DNA from: an uncultured Kiritimatiellota bacterium
GTDB taxonomy: Bacteria > Verrucomicrobiota > Kiritimatiellia > RFP12 > DVOR01
Length of the DNA: 64,000 nucleotides
NCBI GenBank assembly: GCA_944391055.1
Contig: CALXSF010000003.1
Location: 1 to 64,000 of the forward strand
Direction: 5' to 3'
The translations under genes were made by a program, and so were the position numbers. The notes beneath the pieces were generated by a model. That model made no database searches, was not told the DNA's origin, and saw only the letters and a list, made by a program, of their open reading frames with translations. Shown here piece after piece: positions 9,401 to 19,472 of this stretch (positions within the stretch are counted from its first letter, which is position 1; each line of letters begins with the position of its first letter).

Positions 9401-12400
9401 GCCGATTGGCAGGACATCACCCTGCGCGCCATCTTCGTGGCCGAGTATCTCCCCGGCGACGCTTATCAGTCCTTCACCCGCAGCCGCACCGCGCCTTACC
9501 TCTATAACCTCGGCGACTACAACCAGGACGGCGTCCCCGACGGCTGGCTCCTGAGCGCCGGCGGTGACAGCGACGGCACGCGCGCGCTCATCGAGGGCTC
9601 CTCCCAGGCCAACACCGCCGCGACGGACGACAAGCTGCCCAGCCCCGGCTGGGGCGGCGGCGACGCGGCCTACCGCTTCGGCGCCTCCGACGGCCGCTTG
9701 GGCTACTCCGACCCCAACGGCCCCTCCGCCGCCACCGGCGCCGCCTTCGGCTACCGTCTCCGCGCCCGCGGCCGCGACGAGGCCCTGAACGCCGCCGACG
9801 GCCAAGGCGCCTGGCTCTCCAACCCGCAGTGGGTCGCCCTCATCCGCCCCGAGCAGGCCAAGGGCGTCGTCCGCGTCGGCGATCTCGCCAACGGCGTCCT
9901 CACGCCCGCTTGGACCCAGGTCCGCCTGAACACCTCCGGGCAATCCGCGCAGGGCGTCACCATCGCCTTCACCGCCGCCAACCGCGTCCCCTACAGCACG
10001 GCCGCCGGCGACGGCGACTGGAAGTACGTCGTCGATGCCGACGGCTACGCCATCGACGGCGACAACGCGCGCTATCAGGCCAACCGCCTGATGGTCAACA
10101 CCAACCCGGACAGCGCCGACTATGAGGCCTTCCGCCTCACCTACGACGCCTGGGGCTACACCATCGACGGCGCGTGGGACGCCGAGGAGTCCGAGCAGGG
10201 CACCGGCGGCGCCTCCTTCCCCTTCGCCACGGCCCAGGAATCCCAGGACGTCATGAACGGCAACGTCGACGCTTGGACCGGCGGCGTCCGGAACGGGAGG
10301 TTCTACTTCGTGGACGCCCGCGCCGTCGCCGGCATGCTCATCGACGAGCCCTTCCTCACCGACGAGGCCCATCTCACCGACGACTGCCTGGATCCGCGCA
10401 AGACCAGCTGGCTCTCTCGCTTCTCCAGCCTGGAATCCGCCGACCAGGACCGGGACGGCCTCAACAACGGCCTGGAGTACTTCTTCTGGTACTATGCCAG
10501 CCGCATCGCCTATGGCTCCGTCTTCACCGCCACGGTCGACGGCGTCCAGCGCCAGCAGCTGAACACCGCGCTCTGGCCGGCCATCGACCTGCGCCGCCGC
10601 ACCGGCGCCAACTCCGGCGACGCCTTCACCATGGGCCGCCGCTATCGCAACGCCTATAACCCCGACGCCTCCTCCAACTCCTTCTATGCGGCGAATGGCG
10701 GGGCCGGCAACGCCTCCGCCGGGCGCGGCAACTACTGGGAGCCCATCCCCGTCGCCGAAATCCTGGCCGCCTTCCACCCGTTCGTCGCCGGCGACCCCAA
10801 CGCGGATCCCGACAATGACGGCCTGACCATCCGCGAGGAGCTCGCCATCGGCACGAACCCCATCGACTGCGACACGGACAACGACTGGATGCCCGATGGC
10901 TGGGAGACCGCGTTCGAGCTTGACCCGCTGAACCTCAACCCGCTCAACAACCCCCGGAACGACAACGACGCCGAGCAGAACCCCGACTACGACTATTTCG
11001 CCACCGCGCAGGTCGTCCCCTATCCCGACTATCACCACCTCTTCAAGGTGGATTCCTTCGGCGCCGGCGTGACGGTGCCGGCCGGGGAGAGCGCCTACTA
11101 CGATTATGAGGGCGACGCCTTCTATACCGTGGCCTCGGACGCCGACCTCTCCAACCTCAAGGTCGCCGGCGGGGTCGAGGATCCCGACCGCGTCTACACG
11201 TATGTCACCGCGCTCAACGCCGACCTCGACGACGTCGCCGCCTGGGCTTCCGACGAGGCCATCTTCTTGGAGATGGCCGCCCAGCCCATCCGTATCCGCG
11301 ACTTCGCGGTCTATCAGGCCTTTGGCTTCAACCCGATGACCGGCTGGGGCGTGCCGACCTCCAACATCCCCAGCACCGAGAAGTACTCCGGCTTCGTCGC
11401 CGTGAACACGGCGGACTTCGTGAGCCGCGAAGAGTTCAACTCGGCGGTGACCCGCGCCAACGGCGGGAACATCGACAGCGTGATCAGCGTCTCCTCGAGC
11501 CCCGTCAGCGCCGACACCAACAGCGACGGCATCCCGGATGGCTGGGCCGCCTACGTCGGCCTGCGCCCGCAGACCCTCAACGACCGCCCCCAGGACGGCG
11601 CGCGCGACCACGACGCCGACGGCCTGACCGCCGCGCGTGAGTTCCAGTGCCGCCTCGCCAACCTTGTCGGCACCGCCCCCAACCACAACTGGCCCGCCTC
11701 CCTCATCAACACCATCCACGACCCCGGCGTCGCCGGCAACTGGGCCAACAAGCTTTATCCCACCGACCCCTGGAACATGGACACGGACTTGGACGGTGTC
11801 TATGACGGCTCCGAGGGCTCGTCGGCCTACCTCTACGGCACCCCGAGCGACAGCTCGTGGGTCGGCGGCGGCTGCAACCCCACCAGCATCGACACCGACA
11901 GCGACGGCATGACCGACGGGTGGGAGTTCCGCTACGGCATCGCCTCCACCGTCAGCGCCACCCTGCCCGAGGAGGACGCCGAGATCCCCGAGGAGGATCG
12001 TCCCTCCTACGACACCACCGGCGACGGCCAGTACATCATCCCCTCCGGCGCGCCCGACCCCACCACCGCCTCCGATTGGGGCCGCGACTATGACCGCGAC
12101 GGCCTGCCCAACTACCAGGAGTACCTCACGGGCATCCTCCGCCACCTCCGCTATGACCTCGGCCCCGACGCCGCCCGTCTCTACAAGGACGACTTGGGGC
12201 AGTTGGCCTCGAGCGACGTCAGCTCCCTGGGCATGGCGTGGAGCCGCCTCCCTGACGTCTACTCTATCTTGGAGGACATGGCCAACCCCTCCGAGACCTA
12301 TTCCGTGGACTATGCCTTCTACGCGCCCGCGAACGACGGCGCCGACCCCGAGCCCATCACGGTCGACCCGCTGCTTCAGGCGCTCGCCTCCAGCGGCACG

Positions 12401-15400
12401 CGGGTGGCGGATTCCTCCGTGTTCGACCTCGTGACGGCGCAGGGCTCGCTCTCCACCCCCGGCATCGTCGCCGCCTTCAACCGCCTCTGGAACACCTCCA
12501 TCATCTTCCCCACCGAGGCGCAGACCGGCGATTACGCCCTGAACGTCATCCCCGCCTCCCTCTTCGACGTCGTGCCCGGCGACGACCCGGACGACGCGCC
12601 CGTCCTGCGCTATTCCGACGCCTACCTGGCCTATCAGGCCGTGAAGCGCCTGCAGACCGCCATCGTCGAGTTGGACGCCGCCTATCAGCGCCTCATCACC
12701 AACGCGGTGACGGAAGGGCCCAACCCCATGGTCGCCGTCTACACCGACCAGGCGCTCTGCACGCGGCAGGTCTTGGCGCAGATGTGGCGCGTCGACGCGC
12801 TGCTGGATCGCCTGGGCGACCTCTCCGCCAACCTCCAGCCCGTGGTGCGCGATCTCGTCTCCAGCCAGACCCCCAACCTCTGGGCGGCCCGCAAGAACCA
12901 GATGCTCAAGTTCATGGCCGAGGAGCTGTTCATCACCGCGGACGAGGCGTACGCCGCGATGGCCGCGATCGGCGCCGGCGCCGACGGCGACGTGAACTAC
13001 TCCGGCACCGACCCCATGGTCGCCGATGCCGAGGCGGCCCAGGAAACCGAGTATGAGGCCTACGAGGCCGCCGTCACGGACGACGCCTCCACCAACCCCC
13101 TCATCTGGAACCAGTACCGCGCCGCCCTCCGCGGCTACAACGGCGGCATCCGCATCGACGGCTCCCGCTCCTATCTCGCGCCGATCGGCTATCACTTCCA
13201 GATCCGCCCCTTCCTCTCCTTTGTCAACGACGGCACGGCCGTCCAAGGGCGTCAGGGACTCAGCGAGTTGGTGCTCGGCGTCCCCGCGCTGAATTGGACC
13301 GGCTCCCGCAGCATCGGCCCCGCCCTGCCGCAGGTGACCACCGATCGTGATTCCTTCATGACCACCAGCCCGCTCGCCGCGGACACGGACGTCGACGGCA
13401 TGGACGACTATTGGGAAGTCTTCCACGGCCTCAACCCGCTTTTGGGCGACTACGTGAACGGCGCCGGCTCGAACGGCGATTCCACCCAGCGCAACAACTA
13501 CACGGTGGACAAGGTCGCCACGATCTATTCCAACATGGGCACCCTGAGCAGCGGCAGCACGACCTCCATCGGCCTGATCGCCGCCGACGGCTCCGCCGTC
13601 TGGGGCACCGCCCTCTCGCCCACCGGCTACAACGCCTTCGGCAACCCCGCGCTCGCCAGCGGGTCCGTCACCGGCTATGACTACTATTCGTATCCGTGGC
13701 TGACTGGCGTGCCTTTCGCCGACCCCGACGGCGACAGCCAGCTGAACAGCGAGGAGGGGATCAACCCCGCCAACACGGCCCAGGCCTACGGCACCGACCC
13801 CTCGCCGCTCTGGATGACCGACCCCTCCAACCTCAACTCCTTCGTCGCCCGCTTCTATGCGCGCCTCAACGCCAACGCGGCCGAGCCGGTGCCCATGGAC
13901 GACGACTTCTTTGAGGGGTTGACCGTCAGCCCGGCCCTCTACCGTCCCACCACGGGCTTCTCCTACGTGGTCCGGATCATCCCCACCGTCTCCCCCGGCG
14001 TCACCGAGTCGGTCCTGCCCTATGAGATCAACGAGGGCTTCGACACCGACGGCGACGGCATCGCCGACCTGACCGAGCTCACCCACACGACGCTCTTCAG
14101 CGGCGACCCGCAGACCCTGCGCACCCCCGAGCGTCAGCAATCCGCCTACTTCGGCGGCCGCGGCGCCATGCAGTCCCTCGCCGACACCCAGTTCGGCCCG
14201 ATGGCCCTCCACACCTTCACCATCGAGCTGTGGGTGCGCCCCGACGCCGAGCAGGGTTCCGACGAGGTGATCTTGGTGGATCGCCCGTGGCGCTTCAGCG
14301 AGGAATCCGACTACAGCCTCGCCTCCGTGCGCCACAACTTCCGCGTGGGTCTGCGCAAGGCCGCCGACGGCGCCTTCACGCCCTTCGCCAACTACACCAG
14401 CAGCGGCACGGTCACCTCCGGCGGCGCCGGCGACGTGCCCGAGGCCTCGCCCACCGTCACCGCCGGCACCACCATCGGCGCCGAGGAATGGACGCACCTG
14501 GCCGTGGTCTATGACGGCACGCGCCTCTCTATCTACGTCAACGGCTCGGAGAACGGCTCGGTCAACTCCGCCCTCATCCCCGCCAACGGCGTCATCTCCG
14601 TCAAGAATGACGGGGTGGACGAGGTTCAGCGCTTCTCCTACCGCCAGGCCCCCCTCATGGTCGGCGCCGAGCCCGCCGACGGTTGGTTCGCCTCGCTTGG
14701 CGTCGAGGACGACCGCGACTTCACCGAGATCTTCCGCAACACCTTCCGCGGCTACATCGATGAGCTCCGCATCTGGAACGGCGTCCGCACCGCCTCGCAG
14801 ATCGCCTCCAACCGCGAGCGCACGCTCACCCAGAGCGAGCTCTTGGCCCAGCGCGTCTCGATCTTCACCACCCGCCTGAACGGCGAGGGCTACTATGAGC
14901 CCGACATCCCCGCCGAGCTCTTGGCGATGTACACCTTCAACGACCTCTTGGGCGGCTCCCGCACCCAGAGCGGCGTGGACGAGGAGACCGGCGAGCCGAT
15001 CTACACGATCGACGAGATGCCGTGGGAGACCTATCCCGGCGAGAAGCTGATCGGCGACGCCTACGTCCCCGGCTCCTTCCTCTTCCGCCGGCGCGGCCTC
15101 GAGACCACCCGCCTGGCCAACCTCCCCTACCTCCGCTCCGCCACGGCCCTGCCCTCCGAGGATGAGCTCTTCACCTCCTACTACGAGACCCAGGTCGCCG
15201 AGGCCCTGCGCAGCCTCAAGTACACCGAGCACGAGTTCGTGCCGATGGCCCACAGCTTCGTGGCGCACCTGCCGGTGGCGGACGTCGAGCGCCGCTATCC
15301 CAACCTCCTCGTGCCCCTGAACACGGTCAGCGGCTCGCCCGCGCTGCGCCTCCCCAGCGGCTCGGCCGCGAACCTCAAGCCCGCCGACAGCGTCTACTGG

Positions 15401-18400
15401 ACGCCGCACGGCGCGGGCGTGGTCTCCAACGCCACCTCGACCCTCAACGTCAAGACCGAGGGCAATCCCTATGGCTATGGCTACACCTCGACCATCGCCT
15501 TCGACGTGCCCAGCCATACCACCCGCAGCGGCTACTCCACCTATGTCTCGCCCGACCTGCTGCTCTATGGCGACGCCTACGCGCGCTACATCGAGGCCGG
15601 CTGGGACGACTCGCCCTCCACCGACCCCTCCGCGGGCGGGAACGAGGACGACAAGCCCGGCGCCGGCGACGGCGAGAGCGGCCTTGACTGGTTCGAGCAC
15701 TTCGGCGACGACACGGTCTCCGACGGCCTCGGCGAGAAGGAGCACTCCAACGGCAGCAACTGGCTGGAGGACAACGTCGCCCTCGGCCAGACCAAGGACA
15801 CCGACGGCGACCTCATGCCCAACTGGTGGGAGAACTACTATGGGCTCGATCCCGAGGATCCCACGGGCGTCAACGGCCCCCACGGCGACCCCGACGGCGA
15901 CTACCTGACCAACTACGCCGAGTATCTCGCCAGCTCCGACCCCAGCGTCTACTCCACCGCCGGCAACGGCGTGCCCGACTACCACATCCCGATCTGGGCC
16001 CGCCGCGGCCGTCCCACCTTCGGCCTCCTCTACACCGACAATGACTTCATGGAAGACCATTGGGAAGCCTCCAACCGCGTGGAGACCCTCTCCGTGGACA
16101 CCCATGACGCCCAGCAGGATTCCGACAACGACGGCTGGAGCAACTGGGCCGAGGCCCGCGCCAACTTCCGCGCCGGCAACCACTCCACCGACCCGAACCG
16201 GGGCTCCAGCGCCTCGCAGACCGGCGCGGTCGTCCGCGAGCATCCCACCCCGGCCTTCCGCCTGACGGTGGACTACTTCGGCGACCAGAACGTCTACACC
16301 AACGCGACCGCCGAGTCGTCCATCGTGGTGCACGCCTACTCCGCCACCAACAACAACTCCGCGCCGGACGCCACCTTCGAGCTGCCGCTCGCGGTGGATG
16401 CCAGCAGCGAGGGCACCCTCAACACCCTCTCCCAGCAGATCGGCAACTGGCGCCTGGGCGTCACCTCCGGCTACCTCCACATGGGCAACATCGTCCCCGG
16501 CTCCTTCCGCCTCCGCTACACGCGGTACATCACCAACGTCGCGGACGACGGCTCCGAGGCGCAGGAGACGGTCTACTTCGACGTCTTGGGCGACACGGCC
16601 TCCTCCGGCGGCGTCTCCACGCTCTACGCCCTGGTCCCCGTCACTTACATCGGCGAGGACGGCACCCTCGTCGGCGACGGCTATACGCGCGTGGAGGTCG
16701 GCACCATCAACTATGGCACCGGCTACTACACCATGACCTTCGCCGCCGACGACCCCAACTATGATTGGACCTCCGGAGGCTACGCCGAGACCTCCCAAGG
16801 CATCCTCACCTTCCGCCGTGAGGAGTTCGTGGGCGAGGTCAGCTACCGCTACGCCATCGAGCCCGGCCAGACCAACACCTTCACCTTGGTCACCCCCAGC
16901 TCCGGCTACATCCGCGAGGGCGTCAACAACTTCTACGTCTTCGCCGACCTGGACGGCGACGGCGTCTGGGATTCGGGCGAGCCCGCCGGCATCCCCGACC
17001 AGCACGACGTGGACTTCGGCTTCGACCAGGTGAACCGCACCCTCCACGTCACCCTCACCGAGGTGGCGCCCCCCGGCTCCGTCCGCTTCGACGTCGGCTC
17101 CATCCTCACCACGCTGAAGAACGAGCTCGGTGCGATCGAGGGCTCCGACGGCAACGAGTCCTCCACGATCCCCAACCCGGTCACCGGCGGTTACCTGAAG
17201 CCCTCCAACTTCTCGCTCATCTTCGACGGCACGCCCTACATCCTGAAGCTTGCCCAGCATGAGCTCATCGGCGGGAGCGAGGAGACCTCCGTGCCCGGCA
17301 CCGTGGTCTTCTCCAAGACCTACAACGTCCAAAAGCCCTACCTCTCCGAGGACGAGATCTTCGCCGACCGCCCCGAGGGCCTGCCCCACGCCGGCTCCGA
17401 CCGCCTCATCGCGGCCTCCTACCTCGTCTACCTCATCCCCGAGAACCAGGACGGCAACGGCACGGACGGCTGGGACGAGTACGCGATCGGCGTGGTGACG
17501 AACTACGTCGGGCGCATGGACAATGACAGCACCGAGCTGGTCAGCCCCGTCGGCGGCGCCGTCCGCCACAACTCCGAGCTCACCTTCGAGTGGCTGAGCA
17601 ACGTCCAGGTGCCCACCATCACCCTCTCCATCACCAAGACGGAGGATGCCCTCGGCAACACGGTCAGCCAGCGCGTCTACGAGCGTACCGTCCGCGGCGT
17701 CACGCCCTACGCCCAGGCCCGCGGCAACGGCGACGTCGTCCAGTACCGCTATCGCTACACGTTGCCGCGCGGCATCGGCGAGCTCAACGCCGACGGCACC
17801 GCCCTCTTCGGCGACGGCCTCTATTCCTACACGCTGACGCTCAACCCCTACAACGGCGACAGCCGCACCTTCACCAGCTCCTTCCGCCTCCAGCTCCGTG
17901 CCTCCGGCGACAAGGCGCTAGCGGAGACGATCAACGCGAAGGGCGAGCCCGTCGTGCCCTCCTTCGGCACCCAGGACTCCTACTACCTGCGCGCCCGCAT
18001 CAACTATGCCGGCGTCCTCAAGGACACGGCGGACTTTGACGGCGGCAACGGCAAGCTGGTGGTCGAGGCCCATTACTCCGGCTCCTTCAACGGCGACCCC
18101 ATCGCCTCCACCTCCGACCTGCTCTGCTATGACGACGAGAGCGCCGAGACGGCCGCCCTCAACCGCACCGTCACGATGAGCAAGACCGCGACCTACGGGA
18201 AGAAACTCTCCCCCGAGGACGAGGGCGAGACCCAGCTCTTCTGGGTCACCCAGTTCGCCGTCGAGCTCCGCGGCCTCCCCACCGACGACCCCGTCTACCT
18301 CGTCGCCTACCTGGATCTCAACCAGAACGGCAAGCGCGATGGCTGGGAGCCTTGGGGCTACCTCACGCAGGGCACCGAGTCCACCACCGGGTTCTACTTC

Positions 18401-19144
18401 GACCCGCGCGCCATCACCCCCGTGCGCACCGGCACCGCGTGGTCCGCCGAGTTCTACATCCAGGACGTCGACACCGACAACGACAAGCTCGCCGACGCCT
18501 GGGAGTGGAAGAACGCCGGTATGCCCACCGGTGACTTCTCCGAGTGGTGCAACGAGTTCGTCGGCACCGTCGCGGACCACACCGGCTCCGCCATCTGGAC
18601 GAAGGACGTGAACGGCAAGCTCGCCCTCACCGCCTACGGCGCCCAGCTCTACGGCCTCAGCGTGGTCGACGGCCCCGACGCCAACGGCGCCGTGAAGGTC
18701 GACGGCATGCCCGAGGATCTCGAAGAGGCCCGCAGCCTCATGAACCTCCTCGGCGACGACACGGCCCTCTACCTCTTCGGCAAGGGTTATGAGAGTTTCG
18801 GCCTCACCGTCACCGGCGTCGACGTCACGCCCGAGGGCCAGGTCACCCTCACGTGGGATGTCACCGCCGCCACCGGCGTCCAGGACGGCGCCACCTACGA
18901 CGTCACCGGCTACTTCTCCGGTGCCGCCTCCCACGCCATCTACGCCGTCTACGGCAAGGCCGACCTTGGCGACGCCACCTGGGTCAAGCTCGGCGACGTC
19001 GAAGCCTCCGGCGCCCTCACGCCCAGCCTGAACCTCGGCGCCGACGCCTGCGTCATCACCGGCGAGGACGGCACCCAGCGCAAGGCCACCTTCTTCAAGG
19101 TCATCTTCTCCGCGAAGAAGGACGCCGCGGCCACCCGCGACTGA
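6485..19144 (+). CDS. Giant secreted protein with TSP3-type calcium repeats and a LamG domain
   Basis: A 4219-residue protein. The start at 6485 has GAGG eight bases upstream and opens a signal peptide (MKTRQLFLIAISAALG, cleaved near AWA-QQ). Residues ~1-700 are beta-rich. Around 710-850 an NRAPTF...FGDGN...HTY pattern resembles a PKD or Ig-like fold. From ~1010 many Asp-rich DxDxDGxxDxWE segments appear, as in thrombospondin type 3 calcium-binding repeats (for example at 10795-10915, 11515-11945, 13378-13440, 14040-14070, 15800-15950, 18470-18520). A LamG/concanavalin-like domain occupies ~2555-2770 (TIELWVRP, then LSIYVNGS). EF-hand-like DLDGDGVWD and DLNQNGKRD occur near 3490 and 3945. There is no PEP-CTERM, LPXTG or beta-barrel at the C-terminus. 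The likely role is a calcium-stabilised surface or matrix protein that binds glycans. Family membership of individual domains is inferred by eye. Confidence 0.85.
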   Translation: MKTRQLFLIAISAALGLFGVGPAWAQQGDSTHLANYIRIESITKSAADLLSLPLPAGTKIYFDVRLTDTASAAERWEFVGNSINTSNMGTRPYLMLNVPLRGESDKGIAGLSGSAVATDEAQTEITNTAAAFYVGQGANAQTLRFAYTVRPGDMTEAITWERGTDGDPRFGGNIGAIQLTYRDANGASPNQPTVLLMESVLKGASGAVAEDTANVWPVNGYVFTVGDGGDDMNTGAFYQGLVPVTISTTGNAAVSTFTNSSLASQFGLWVEVYDEDTDSWKHVPAGITRMTSEAATITQGAFGTDPSDAFNSLYFGRTNGPTDSSAETFTSQKFFVNVPASIPADSTIRLCYGVRKDNATTQTTFATQEFTLQETPFVTAAALLGDYSVTCADLEAGQFTLPSSGLVDDTLNGASVNGGTINAGAGETTVLQIRKSGIDGLANYGTLYAAIEQISVANGALATFARRYVPMNPDPAAETYTVNLSIGESAANGETYYRIWVPQLETLTGGTGSVDNPYYLKVVSSPKRETITFVPGETGTLGLEYYQPLPTTEDGATGQSSFLEYTLTVASAEPSTRYFLIYPVDRTGAIRIDPAATFVGRTDSAGQPVNAFEAISQYVVLQNQAGSIVNSATAQLVVTLPANQTSATFYVALRNDYPENYLNGEVTVTGQIDPVELQGVTFVAKGCNSAGTITGTNDECTTVVAPFVQNRAPTFTANSAPTTGATGTRLTFTYSVADVASDYLIAQLNFGDGNIESRLYVDEEAMIDLMGQDAWASERALILSQYGITDAVGDVTAGGSGVYPRSAFGAESMTFFHTYNSGSNPSWVMTVTDSSRQQTSVSGQISLTTSQRFTFYTLYDSTIPGTGYVLWDNSTSDDPIDAGWSFAESYTYNALTKDGGTSVFVTAYPFSAGDETPAGYYEVSDTHDSFFYKWAADNQDYANLLPTGSALYDPSLSINRAFVAGGGEAQSSADWQDITLRAIFVAEYLPGDAYQSFTRSRTAPYLYNLGDYNQDGVPDGWLLSAGGDSDGTRALIEGSSQANTAATDDKLPSPGWGGGDAAYRFGASDGRLGYSDPNGPSAATGAAFGYRLRARGRDEALNAADGQGAWLSNPQWVALIRPEQAKGVVRVGDLANGVLTPAWTQVRLNTSGQSAQGVTIAFTAANRVPYSTAAGDGDWKYVVDADGYAIDGDNARYQANRLMVNTNPDSADYEAFRLTYDAWGYTIDGAWDAEESEQGTGGASFPFATAQESQDVMNGNVDAWTGGVRNGRFYFVDARAVAGMLIDEPFLTDEAHLTDDCLDPRKTSWLSRFSSLESADQDRDGLNNGLEYFFWYYASRIAYGSVFTATVDGVQRQQLNTALWPAIDLRRRTGANSGDAFTMGRRYRNAYNPDASSNSFYAANGGAGNASAGRGNYWEPIPVAEILAAFHPFVAGDPNADPDNDGLTIREELAIGTNPIDCDTDNDWMPDGWETAFELDPLNLNPLNNPRNDNDAEQNPDYDYFATAQVVPYPDYHHLFKVDSFGAGVTVPAGESAYYDYEGDAFYTVASDADLSNLKVAGGVEDPDRVYTYVTALNADLDDVAAWASDEAIFLEMAAQPIRIRDFAVYQAFGFNPMTGWGVPTSNIPSTEKYSGFVAVNTADFVSREEFNSAVTRANGGNIDSVISVSSSPVSADTNSDGIPDGWAAYVGLRPQTLNDRPQDGARDHDADGLTAAREFQCRLANLVGTAPNHNWPASLINTIHDPGVAGNWANKLYPTDPWNMDTDLDGVYDGSEGSSAYLYGTPSDSSWVGGGCNPTSIDTDSDGMTDGWEFRYGIASTVSATLPEEDAEIPEEDRPSYDTTGDGQYIIPSGAPDPTTASDWGRDYDRDGLPNYQEYLTGILRHLRYDLGPDAARLYKDDLGQLASSDVSSLGMAWSRLPDVYSILEDMANPSETYSVDYAFYAPANDGADPEPITVDPLLQALASSGTRVADSSVFDLVTAQGSLSTPGIVAAFNRLWNTSIIFPTEAQTGDYALNVIPASLFDVVPGDDPDDAPVLRYSDAYLAYQAVKRLQTAIVELDAAYQRLITNAVTEGPNPMVAVYTDQALCTRQVLAQMWRVDALLDRLGDLSANLQPVVRDLVSSQTPNLWAARKNQMLKFMAEELFITADEAYAAMAAIGAGADGDVNYSGTDPMVADAEAAQETEYEAYEAAVTDDASTNPLIWNQYRAALRGYNGGIRIDGSRSYLAPIGYHFQIRPFLSFVNDGTAVQGRQGLSELVLGVPALNWTGSRSIGPALPQVTTDRDSFMTTSPLAADTDVDGMDDYWEVFHGLNPLLGDYVNGAGSNGDSTQRNNYTVDKVATIYSNMGTLSSGSTTSIGLIAADGSAVWGTALSPTGYNAFGNPALASGSVTGYDYYSYPWLTGVPFADPDGDSQLNSEEGINPANTAQAYGTDPSPLWMTDPSNLNSFVARFYARLNANAAEPVPMDDDFFEGLTVSPALYRPTTGFSYVVRIIPTVSPGVTESVLPYEINEGFDTDGDGIADLTELTHTTLFSGDPQTLRTPERQQSAYFGGRGAMQSLADTQFGPMALHTFTIELWVRPDAEQGSDEVILVDRPWRFSEESDYSLASVRHNFRVGLRKAADGAFTPFANYTSSGTVTSGGAGDVPEASPTVTAGTTIGAEEWTHLAVVYDGTRLSIYVNGSENGSVNSALIPANGVISVKNDGVDEVQRFSYRQAPLMVGAEPADGWFASLGVEDDRDFTEIFRNTFRGYIDELRIWNGVRTASQIASNRERTLTQSELLAQRVSIFTTRLNGEGYYEPDIPAELLAMYTFNDLLGGSRTQSGVDEETGEPIYTIDEMPWETYPGEKLIGDAYVPGSFLFRRRGLETTRLANLPYLRSATALPSEDELFTSYYETQVAEALRSLKYTEHEFVPMAHSFVAHLPVADVERRYPNLLVPLNTVSGSPALRLPSGSAANLKPADSVYWTPHGAGVVSNATSTLNVKTEGNPYGYGYTSTIAFDVPSHTTRSGYSTYVSPDLLLYGDAYARYIEAGWDDSPSTDPSAGGNEDDKPGAGDGESGLDWFEHFGDDTVSDGLGEKEHSNGSNWLEDNVALGQTKDTDGDLMPNWWENYYGLDPEDPTGVNGPHGDPDGDYLTNYAEYLASSDPSVYSTAGNGVPDYHIPIWARRGRPTFGLLYTDNDFMEDHWEASNRVETLSVDTHDAQQDSDNDGWSNWAEARANFRAGNHSTDPNRGSSASQTGAVVREHPTPAFRLTVDYFGDQNVYTNATAESSIVVHAYSATNNNSAPDATFELPLAVDASSEGTLNTLSQQIGNWRLGVTSGYLHMGNIVPGSFRLRYTRYITNVADDGSEAQETVYFDVLGDTASSGGVSTLYALVPVTYIGEDGTLVGDGYTRVEVGTINYGTGYYTMTFAADDPNYDWTSGGYAETSQGILTFRREEFVGEVSYRYAIEPGQTNTFTLVTPSSGYIREGVNNFYVFADLDGDGVWDSGEPAGIPDQHDVDFGFDQVNRTLHVTLTEVAPPGSVRFDVGSILTTLKNELGAIEGSDGNESSTIPNPVTGGYLKPSNFSLIFDGTPYILKLAQHELIGGSEETSVPGTVVFSKTYNVQKPYLSEDEIFADRPEGLPHAGSDRLIAASYLVYLIPENQDGNGTDGWDEYAIGVVTNYVGRMDNDSTELVSPVGGAVRHNSELTFEWLSNVQVPTITLSITKTEDALGNTVSQRVYERTVRGVTPYAQARGNGDVVQYRYRYTLPRGIGELNADGTALFGDGLYSYTLTLNPYNGDSRTFTSSFRLQLRASGDKALAETINAKGEPVVPSFGTQDSYYLRARINYAGVLKDTADFDGGNGKLVVEAHYSGSFNGDPIASTSDLLCYDDESAETAALNRTVTMSKTATYGKKLSPEDEGETQLFWVTQFAVELRGLPTDDPVYLVAYLDLNQNGKRDGWEPWGYLTQGTESTTGFYFDPRAITPVRTGTAWSAEFYIQDVDTDNDKLADAWEWKNAGMPTGDFSEWCNEFVGTVADHTGSAIWTKDVNGKLALTAYGAQLYGLSVVDGPDANGAVKVDGMPEDLEEARSLMNLLGDDTALYLFGKGYESFGLTVTGVDVTPEGQVTLTWDVTAATGVQDGATYDVTGYFSGAASHAIYAVYGKADLGDATWVKLGDVEASGALTPSLNLGADACVITGEDGTQRKATFFKVIFSAKKDAAATRD

Positions 19145-19157
19145 CCCACGCCCAACC

Positions 19158-19199
19158 AAAAACGCCCCCGGCCGCATGGCCGGGGGCGTTTTTCTTTTG
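19158..19199 (+). terminator. Strong intrinsic terminator after the 4219-residue protein gene
   Basis: A perfect 16-bp stem (19158-19173 with 19178-19193) with a four-base GCAT loop runs into a T-rich tract, 13 bases after the stop codon. The outer A/T pairs would also give a poly-U tract on the other strand, so it may be bidirectional. Confidence 0.9.
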
Positions 19200-19233
19200 T
19201 CCTTTCCGCCTTTCCGCCTTCCCGCCGCCCCGG

Positions 19234-19377
19234 CGGCTTTGGGCGGGGTGGGCGGGGCTTTCTTGGGGCTTGCGCCCCGCGCCCGCACGGGCTGGGGCCG
19301 TCAGACCGCGCGCGTGGGGTTGGGGGGCGTCCTCGCCGTCGGGAGGCGTTGCCGCCCGCCCTCCTCGCGCCCGCCGC
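19234..19377. repeat. Imperfect direct repeat, copy 1, intergenic
   Basis: Begins CGGCTTTGGG and continues with CTTGGGGCTTGCGCCCCG, then GGGGCCGTCAG and GGGGGGCGTC. Copy 2 follows at 19473-19611 in the same order. The copies diverge by substitutions and small indels. No coding frame is conserved between them. Confidence 0.6.
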
Positions 19378-19472
19378 GAGGGTTTGCGGCGTCCCTTGGG
19401 GAGGCGCGCGCCGCGATCCGGGGAGGCCCGCGCGAGCGCGCGCCGCTCCGGGCGGCTTTGGGGGTTGCTCGG

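Noticed and set aside
8441..17569. A 3042-codon antisense frame inside the 4219-residue protein gene
   Set aside because: Same composition effect; the product is Gly/Val-rich and the sense strand encodes recognisable LamG and calcium-repeat domains.
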